From: Macrotrachela quadricornifera
Taxonomy: Eukaryota; Rotifera; Eurotatoria; Philodinida; Philodinidae
DNA: 64,000 nucleotides
Direction: 5' to 3'
Assembly (NCBI GenBank): GCA_022393335.1
Contig: JAJEKB010000498.1
Coordinates: 216,873 to 280,872 of the forward strand
This document shows positions 56,518-64,000 of this stretch, piece by piece; position 1 is the stretch's first letter; each line of letters starts with the position of its first letter. The notes beneath the pieces are model-generated. The model was not told the origin of the DNA. It made no database searches and saw only the letters and a list, made by a program, of their open reading frames with translations. The translations under genes were made by a program, and so were the position numbers.

Positions 56518-59066
56518 TTCTACAAAGAGAATAGAAAAATAATTCTTTATTAAATATCTAGATTCTGCAATAGTATGATGTCAACACACGTTATAATGTA
56601 TAATAGTAGAGTCTTTACGGTCGATGATTATATCTTGAAAATGACTAAGAGATCAATGTAATAAAATTGAAATATTAATCTAGAAGAGAAATAGTTTATG
56701 GTGAAGATATTCGCATTGCCATATTTATCAATAATCTAAACCTTATTCGATAGTTTCTGCAGAATATTCCTTATGATAATATCTCTACTTTAGAGATTTG
56801 TTCAACGGGATATGAAAAAATATTTTCTAACATACAGCAATGTGTATTGTTTATGATACAATACCGCGTAGTTCTTCTCTAAACTATATCTGCACAGCTA
56901 TTTCTCAATTCTCAGTAGTTTGTTTCTGCTGAAAAAACTTCTTCATGTGAACATTTCGTTGAAGTTAGTTATGACAGAGAAACAACGAAATGAATACGTG
57001 TCATCACTGTATTTATTGACTGAATAAGCAATGAAAATTGATGACGTGTCTATTTTTCTTCTTACGCCAACTTATACATGAGTATACATGAGTAACAGCG
57101 ATGTGATGACGAGAATGAGCAGAACGCAAAATTATTCTGTCCAACAGAGTTATGCAATGACTGTGTTATAGGGAAAAGCACCATAAACTTATTGACACCA
57201 GATTTTGAACCTTATATTCTTGCTTTCCAATTTCAATACAATGAGTCAATCATTAAAGTAAACAATTAGATATATTGATTGTAATCTTACCGATTAGTAA
57301 GAAAGCATCTATTTGTCAATATATATAACTTCTCTCTTTTAGAAAAAGAGAGAAACTGTTCATGTGGGTATTTGCAGCGTTCGTGTACAGTATCGGTACG
57401 TTGAAATAGAATGATTGTGTATAGCTGCGTTGAGACCATCAGCATACCGTTTTCTTGTCCTATCGAGTCACTCTCATTCCAGTACAGACTGTCGTCGATA
57501 GTCTTGTAAAAATTGCTTTATAGTTAGACTAAGCTACTCTACTCTATAAAATAAATCACAGATAAACTTCTCTCAAAATAAAAAGGCATGACTTTCTACT
57601 GAGACTAATCTTTAACTTACAACTTTAATTAGTACTTCTCAAGTATTTTCTTTTTGAAGAAATTACCATTGTTTGCGCATATTGCGAGCACAGCGCCATA
57701 GAACCAACGGTTACTATGACCTTCTCAAAAATGTATCTTTATGACGAAATTACATTTCAATAAATTCGTATTTTTGGGGATAACACTAAACGAATCGCTC
57801 ACTTATCTCAGATAGTTATCTTCAACTACATAAGGCACACTGAGAATGAGGATAAAATGGAATTCCAGAATCGGATGGAACTGATTCCGCAATGTGGAAC
57901 ATCACAGAATAGGATATATTCTCTTTCACAAGTGTTTATGCATTGATATCCATCTTCCTCACCAATTTAGCTATCCATATTGATTCAATAATGATATTTG
58001 TTATTGTCCATTGATTAATCATCTTCCTAACATATTTATTTCGAATTTGATGCTTCTCAATCAATATAATAAATTTTTAATTAATTTAAATCAAAAGAAT
58101 GTGATCATCTTGTAGAGCAATGCTAATAGTCTTGAAAAATGTCATTTTTTTCTTCAAAGCAGCTTCAGATATTTTTGAGGGCAAAATAGTGTTAAAATGA
58201 TACTTTTTAAATCTACTAAGATCATTATTTGCCATAATCTTTTTACTCTGTGCATACTAGCTAAATTGTGATGGAAACGATCTCATTACTCTAATGAATA
58301 TCATGATGCTCATTTTGCCATTATTTATGTATTATAGTAGAATAGTTCTATTAGAAATATTTTGACACTCTCGTATACTCTAGATAATACATTGACAACG
58401 AAATATTTATGGATAAATTACAATACGATTACAAACAACAATAATATTAAGATGGACAAGGTTTACGTATGATGACAAATACTACGAAGACGATGTTGAA
58501 TGATAATGAAACCTTGTTTGAATGCTGTGATGCATTGTTTACGAAACATCTTCGATACCAATGTGTACAAGACGAATGTAGACTATATAAAAATAAAAAT
58601 ATACGTTGATTATAAAGCGTAAATTTTCAATCATATCGATAATCAAATATAGCTCAATGAAATAAGGTATAACATCATTTAGATAGTTTTTAACATGATG
58701 CACAGATAAAAATTTGGTTCGAAATTGATTTCATTGTTCGTCAGTACAGTCACATGACTTTTTCTCATTGCAAAACATTACCCTCATAGAAAATATTTCG
58801 CATTTTATGCAAAGAAAAAAAATTCAAAAAGCAAATTAATCTTGCTTTTTCTCCCTTATCTTTTGGGCATTCCTTCAAGAGCACTAAAATGCTAAGTTTT
58901 AATAGAACTCATATCACAAAATATTTAAACATATACCCTTCTTTCTTAATCAACTTCCTGCTTTTTTCAAATTAATTTTTAAAGATATTTTGTATAATAT
59001 TTATAGCAGGTGTTCTCTTGTCTTTTTATTCTTTCTTTGTCTGTTCAAAAGGAAAAAATTCAAATA
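56518..59066. other. Intergenic, no supported gene
   Basis: About 2.5 kb of AT-rich DNA between the B-box gene and a GPCR on the same strand. No domain-bearing frame or clear inverted repeat was recognised. Confidence 0.45.
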
Positions 59067-59975
59067 TCATAGCTGATACGTATTTACAATCAAGTATTTA
59101 CTTACTGCTGCATATGTGTACATGAGATAAGTACTTATATAATTAATGAATAAATTAATAGCTGATTGAGTAGAACTAAGAGTGCCTTGAAATTGTAATA
59201 GATATACATAGAGAGGCCAGATTGATACAAGTAGATTAAGTAATAAATATAGAATGACTTGAATGAGTGACACAAAAATTAATTGCATATCTTTCTTTCG
59301 TCTTTTATGCTGTTGTTCTGTTACATGATTAGTAACAGGATCACGTGCTGCAAGAATTCGTCGTCCACTTTTTCGTACGTTAATTACTGTCATGATGCTA
59401 AAGATACTTATAATAATGAGAGGTACTATTGCTATGACAATGGCATATATAGAATAGAAGAGACCATAGATAGAAGCAAATTCTGGTCTGCATGCATTTC
59501 CCGGAATTGCATAGCCAATAAGTGCATGAATAGAAAACAAGGCCCAAAAGATAATCGATCCGATAACGACTCTTAGAGCTATATGAGAAGAACTTAATTT
59601 TCGAAGCCATGCATTTGATGATGATACAAGCCATCGATCGATTGCAATTAAACAGAGAAAATGACGCGATAGTGCAATACTGAGAATATTAAAATAGGAA
59701 CGTAATTTGCATAAGACAATTATATATCCAAAAGCATCATAATGGGATTTGACAACGATGATACGACTAAGACAGACAACATTGAGTAATACAAAGTGTA
59801 CTAGAGACATACAAACAAAATATAATGAACATCCATTTGAACGAAGTCCACGTCGACTAAAGATCCAAGTATTAATTAAATTACCCACTATACCCAAAAC
59901 ATAAATGAATGAAAGACCATAAAGAGCAATTTGAGTTTGAATATAATCTAATTGATCACTGAGTGATGTTGCCAT
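59067..59975 (-). CDS. Rhodopsin-type G-protein-coupled receptor
   Basis: Single exon of 302 aa with seven membrane helices. TM1 has the conserved GN (GIVGNLIN, Asn32). TM3 ends LIAIDRWLVSS (Asp113-Arg114-Trp115), a DRY-type switch with Trp for Tyr. Cys89 before TM3 and a Cys in the second extracellular loop (GNACRPEF) can pair. The third loop is basic (EQQHKRRKKDMQLI). TM7 reads NYISTYLMYTYAAVSKYLIV and lacks the NPxxY motif, and the protein stops right after it with no helix 8 or tail. Either the receptor is divergent or the C-terminus lies in an unseen exon. The set resembles peptide-receptor-like GPCRs expanded in rotifers. The ligand is unknown. Confidence 0.8.
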   Translation of the reverse strand: MATSLSDQLDYIQTQIALYGLSFIYVLGIVGNLINTWIFSRRGLRSNGCSLYFVCMSLVHFVLLNVVCLSRIIVVKSHYDAFGYIIVLCKLRSYFNILSIALSRHFLCLIAIDRWLVSSSNAWLRKLSSSHIALRVVIGSIIFWALFSIHALIGYAIPGNACRPEFASIYGLFYSIYAIVIAIVPLIIISIFSIMTVINVRKSGRRILAARDPVTNHVTEQQHKRRKKDMQLIFVSLIQVILYLLLNLLVSIWPLYVYLLQFQGTLSSTQSAINLFINYISTYLMYTYAAVSKYLIVNTYQL

Positions 59976-62194
59976 TTGTCAGTAGATGAACAGATTTATC
60001 TTCTAAAATAGGTACGTACTGCCCGTTAAAAATAATTCACACGTAAATAAGTATTATGTATTGACATGGATATTTCTTTGTAAAGGATATGAATAACATA
60101 TCATGTAATAGATTTGCATTAATTTTATTTTCAATATATCCCAGTACAAGAGCATTGCCGTGTACTAATTTTTTTTGACAGATAGTCTATATCTTCTAGA
60201 AACTTTAGTCGAAAAATGTTTTACTTTCATATGTTCGCAATATAAAAAATACTTCAACTTTTGATTGATTTTAGGTGGCATGAACATTCATTATAAGTAA
60301 TCTGACTGCATGTATTGATAGTTCTTTACGAATACTATCAAATAGTAACGATTAACCTAGAATAAATAGGTCTCAGCATTTTAGCGATGTTTTTCTTAAT
60401 TATTCCTTTATCCAAACGTAATTTTTTTGTTAAAATACCCGTCTTTGATATCTCTAAAAACTAGTATATTTCTCTTATTGATATAAATAACAATTGTTTT
60501 CTGAAATACACTTAAAACGAACACTCTCAGACGAATAGTTTTATAAAACACCTTCTTGCAGATGGTTTTAATAGTATATTTCAATTCTTTATTAGAAGTG
60601 TTTGTCGATATTATATTATTAATTATAAAAATGTAACATAAACAGAAATCTTTAACGGAGTATTGAACTATATTATTAAAAATATTCGTAAAATATTTCG
60701 CCTAAAACCAAACTTTCGAAACTTATCTTTGGGAAATGAAATATTTTACGTACATCAAAAAGAAAAACATAACACTTCGTCGAGAATTAAAAGATGAATC
60801 TTTAAACAAAAAAATATCTTAAAATATTAGCAAACTCATTTATTCTAGTACGTTCAATTTTATCTAATATTTTTCCGAGAAAAATATTTTTAATTCATTT
60901 AAGCACTAAAGTGTCAAAAATCTCGTTTAAAACTTCTGAAGATGCGACAGCTTCAATATCGTTTCAACTAATTCTTTATTAGAAAGTTATATATTTAAAT
61001 AGTTTTTTTTTAAACTTTTATTATTCTGGATCTATAAACTACTCTACACTATACAATACAATTAAAACATTTTGGAAACAAATTTTTATCAAAGTTATGA
61101 TGAAATATTTTTCTAAAAATAATTGAAGTTCTACAATGCTCCTATACTGATATATAAAAGAACAAAATTAATACAATACTTGTTATGTCTTCAATGCGAA
61201 TAACTATACCACTTATATTTCATTCTACACACCTTTTCCCTCTTATATGAATAAGATTCAGTATAAAGTCAAATGAAGTAATTTAAAAGATGTCTTAATC
61301 AGATAAAATGGCTTTTAGTTGTCAAGATAAAAGTATTTTGTTCTAATTAACTCGTTGAAAAGATAAGCTAGGAAGCTTTTGACCTAAAGTCTTGCCACAA
61401 GAAAATAGAATAGATGTCTATTTTGCACTTACTTCATATATAAAGGCTTTATTATTTATTAAGTGCCAATTTTTTTGTCCTGTTCTACATATTTTGTAAG
61501 ATGAACTTTTTGTTCAATAAAGATTATAGAAATCGTGTAAAGCAAAACAGACGAGAATACAATAAGTATAGTTGATCAACTTTTTCATTAACATACATGT
61601 TATTTGCAAGAGATATAAAAGGAATATCTGTCTTTCTGTACTATCTTAATATAATAATAAGAGTTCCTTAGTTAAAGCTTGAAAAAATTTTCTTTCTCTA
61701 TACAATAATAGAGAAAACGACGGTTTATCTTACGTTGCTATTTTATCACTATTCAACTAATGTCATAATTAGAAAATTTCGATAAAATCGATTTCGTTTA
61801 CATATGTCATGGTAACATGAATATTTCTTGAATAAATTTTGACAGAAACAAGATAGAGAGATACGAATTTTGCCATTGGAAAGAGAAGATGAAAATATAT
61901 CGAATTGTATATAAAGATTTTTATAATATGATTTTTATGATAAAAAAGAGGGAGCAAAAAATCGTAGCAGGAAATTAAATTTAAATAACTCAGCTTTTTG
62001 TAGTTTACATACCTTTGATTATCGATTTGAATGAGAACCTTATTAGTGAAAATTTACTGAAGACAACTCACAAGAAAGGTTTGTTCTTTAAAAGTTTGTC
62101 TGAAAACTTTAGTAAAAATAGATTAGAAAAGTCTATAATATAAGATCAATGCGTCATTAAACTTGCTTTCCATCAGTGGGCACAGAAGCTCTGT
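59976..62194. other. Intergenic, no supported gene
   Basis: About 2.2 kb of strongly AT-rich DNA with only short frames; nothing recognisable. Confidence 0.5.
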
Positions 62195-62996
62195 ATTTTC
62201 TTTCTCGTAGAGAAGAGTCTTGCAAACATAAATTGTCTGCTTGCTTGATTGCTTGTATGTCCGCAAAAGGTCAAAAAAACATTTTATTCATATTATCTAT
62301 AAAACTTAATCAAAGGGTAATCGGGGTCGAGGAATCCGAATCTGAAGTCTATTCGGTGATCATGTGGTATCAGCATTGATCAATTGATGTTAGGAATTGG
62401 TGAGGTTTGGTATTTTTCATATAAAACAGGTGTTTTTTCACGAAATGATGATTTCATCGTGATGTGTGATGAACATCATTGCTGATTGTTATGTTATCAG
62501 CATTGATCAATTGATGTTAGGAATTGGTGAGGTTTACTATTTTTCATCCAAAATAGGTGTTTTTTCACGAAATGATGATTTTATCGTGGTGGGTGATGAA
62601 CATCATTGCTAATTATTCTCTTTCTCGTAGAGAAGAGTTTTACAGACATAAATTGTCTGATTGATTGATTGATTGCGTGTATGTCCGCGCAAGGTCAAAA
62701 AAACATTTTATTAATATTTTCTATACAACTTAACCGAAGGGGCAATCGGGGTCGAGGAAGTCGAATCTGATGTTAGTTTTTCAAAATTTTTTTTGAGTAT
62801 AAATTTTTAACACAAAGGATCACTTTTTTCCAAAAAAAGTTTTTTTATAAGGGTTGACCGAAGAGGAATCAGGGTCGAGGAACTTGAATCTGACTTCGGT
62901 TTTTTTGAATTTTATAAATGAATAGCATGACGGTAGTTTAGGAACACGGTTTCTGCGAGAAAGAGCTGCGCGAGTCTTTGGACGAGCGTTACTTGT
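62195..62996. mobile_element. MITE family M, copy C (inverted, with internal duplications)
   Basis: Inverted relative to copies A and B: starts TTTCTCGTAGAGAAGAGTCTTG and ends GGACGAGCGTTACTTG. It contains two copies of the AATC-tract terminus (62205-62260 and 62625-62690). A 115-bp unit with ATCAGCATTGATCAATTGATG is duplicated in tandem (about 62363-62480 and 62490-62605). The same unit is single in copy A, so the duplication arose in this copy. Confidence 0.75.
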
Positions 62997-63834
62997 TATT
63001 TAATATTTACAAAAAAATTTAAAATTATTGAAATTAAAAACATAAATAACTTTTTTTTTGATTAGTTTTATTAACAAATTATTAAAATGTGAAGATATTT
63101 ACTTTGAAAAGAGTATCTTGCTTTTCTTTCGTTTTGACAATATTGTTCATTCCTTTTTTTATGTATTTGGAACAAATATATCTATTTCATACGATATTGG
63201 TTGAATTCAGGTTTCAAAATAACAGCCCACATGTTCAACTGCGACGTAGTTACACAGCAACTGTGATAAAAAAATCGCACTTGTAAGCGATTACGCCCAG
63301 TCAATCACAGTATTTTCTAAATAAATAAAGAACAAATTAATAGGAGAATTAATAATCATCCATCTAATAATTAGATATTTGTATTAATCATTTAATACAT
63401 CCTGGCATTGTCCTTTACTCTTTAGAAAAATAAATGAAGTATCTTTGTCACTGTAAAAAGTTAGAATGAGCTAGAGTGCTTGCAGCATCTTCTTATATAC
63501 CCCCATGTATCAATACGAACTGCGATAACTGTATATAAGATACGATCGCAACTACGACGCAATTGTCATTCTGGAGAAGTGACATGGACACATACCTTAG
63601 AAAATTATATAGTTCGTGGTGTTCAATGTTCAATTTGTTTTTAATGTCTTTCACAATGGCAACACTTTCACTTAAAATCTTTCAATATAGAAATATTATC
63701 TCGATAAAAAATGACAAAACTTACTAGGATTTATTTTTCTATAAAATACATAATCTTTTTATTACAGATAAATTTAATTTCTCTGCTACGCCTTCTCATT
63801 TGTGCTCTCTTGAATGTCTTTGTGCCCGTGACAC
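62997..63834. other. Intergenic, no supported gene
   Basis: AT-rich spacer between MITE copy C and the CpG-rich array. No gene was recognised. Confidence 0.45.
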
Positions 63835-63940
63835 GACATTTCCGCGCATGACATTTCCGCGCCGACGTTTCCGCGCCGACGTTATCGCGGACGACACTTT
63901 CGCGCAACGACATATACGCGCATGGACATTTCCGCGCATT
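63835..63940. repeat. CpG-rich tandem array of GACATTTCCGCGC units
   Basis: About seven units of 14-16 bp (GACATTTCCGCGCAT, GACGTTTCCGCGCC, GACACTTTCGCGCAAC and similar). The array is strikingly GC- and CpG-rich in an AT-rich setting. It may be the subterminal array of an element that continues beyond the right edge. Confidence 0.8.
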
Positions 63941-64000
63941 ACAATGTTTCATCAATAATTATCCGACGAATTTTTTTCATGCATTGCACTTGATAAATTT

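Noticed and set aside
1..64000. tRNA, rRNA or CRISPR features
   Set aside because: No TFIIIC B-box-like GGTTCGAATCC with a matching cloverleaf, no rRNA core sequence, and no evenly spaced direct repeats with unique spacers were seen.

Overview
The window is AT-rich eukaryotic DNA, with genes split by very short GT-AG introns (mostly 45-65 nt) and abundant non-autonomous DNA transposons. The gene content fits a bdelloid rotifer such as Adineta or Rotaria: an ADP-ribosyltransferase-TPR protein, an NHL-repeat gene, divergent rhodopsin-type GPCRs, a bulb-lectin/CAP protein and an intronless fungal-type permease. This assignment is inferred from gene style and gene families, not from a database search. 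A run of 10 N at 34911-34920 marks an assembly gap inside a minisatellite.

Layout. 1-2819: an alpha/beta hydrolase with a membrane N-terminus (cut by the left edge) and a secreted bulb-lectin + CAP protein, both minus strand. 4.4-5.1 kb: a foldback repeat. 6.2-7.1 kb: a GPCR. 9.2-10.2 kb: an APH/choline-kinase-fold kinase. 10.6-13.1 kb: a dead mariner transposase and a broken NHL gene. 15.0-17.1 kb: an ART-TPR protein. 22.2-24.3 kb: a complete PALS1-type MAGUK. 27.1 kb: a small NTF2-like candidate. 28-36 kb: a repeat-dominated block with nested MITEs, a 2.8-kb element with CCCAGG inverted termini and gene fragments. 36.0-39.6 kb: a small membrane protein, a propeller-like protein and a cupin. 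40.5-45.4 kb: gene relics and a 1.46-kb foldback transposon with a TA target duplication inside the first exon of a dead gene. 46.4-50.5 kb: an amino-acid/choline-type permease and a cytosolic sulfotransferase. 51.0-52.4 kb: an iodothyronine deiodinase with an in-frame TGA at the selenocysteine position and a matching SECIS-like hairpin downstream. 52.9-55.1 kb: nested foldback elements. 55.4-56.5 kb: a B-box/coiled-coil protein with a Cys-rich second exon. 59.1-60.0 kb: a second GPCR. 62.2-63.0 kb: another MITE copy. The right edge holds a CpG-rich tandem array.

Neighbouring genes do not form a common pathway. They look like ordinary dispersed animal genes separated by repeats. The strongest biological finding is the deiodinase selenoprotein with its SECIS. 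The strongest genome-structure findings are the TA-targeted foldback insertion that can be conceptually reverted, and two unrelated-looking elements that share TA-CCC...GGG-TA ends with subterminal arrays of short palindromic motifs.
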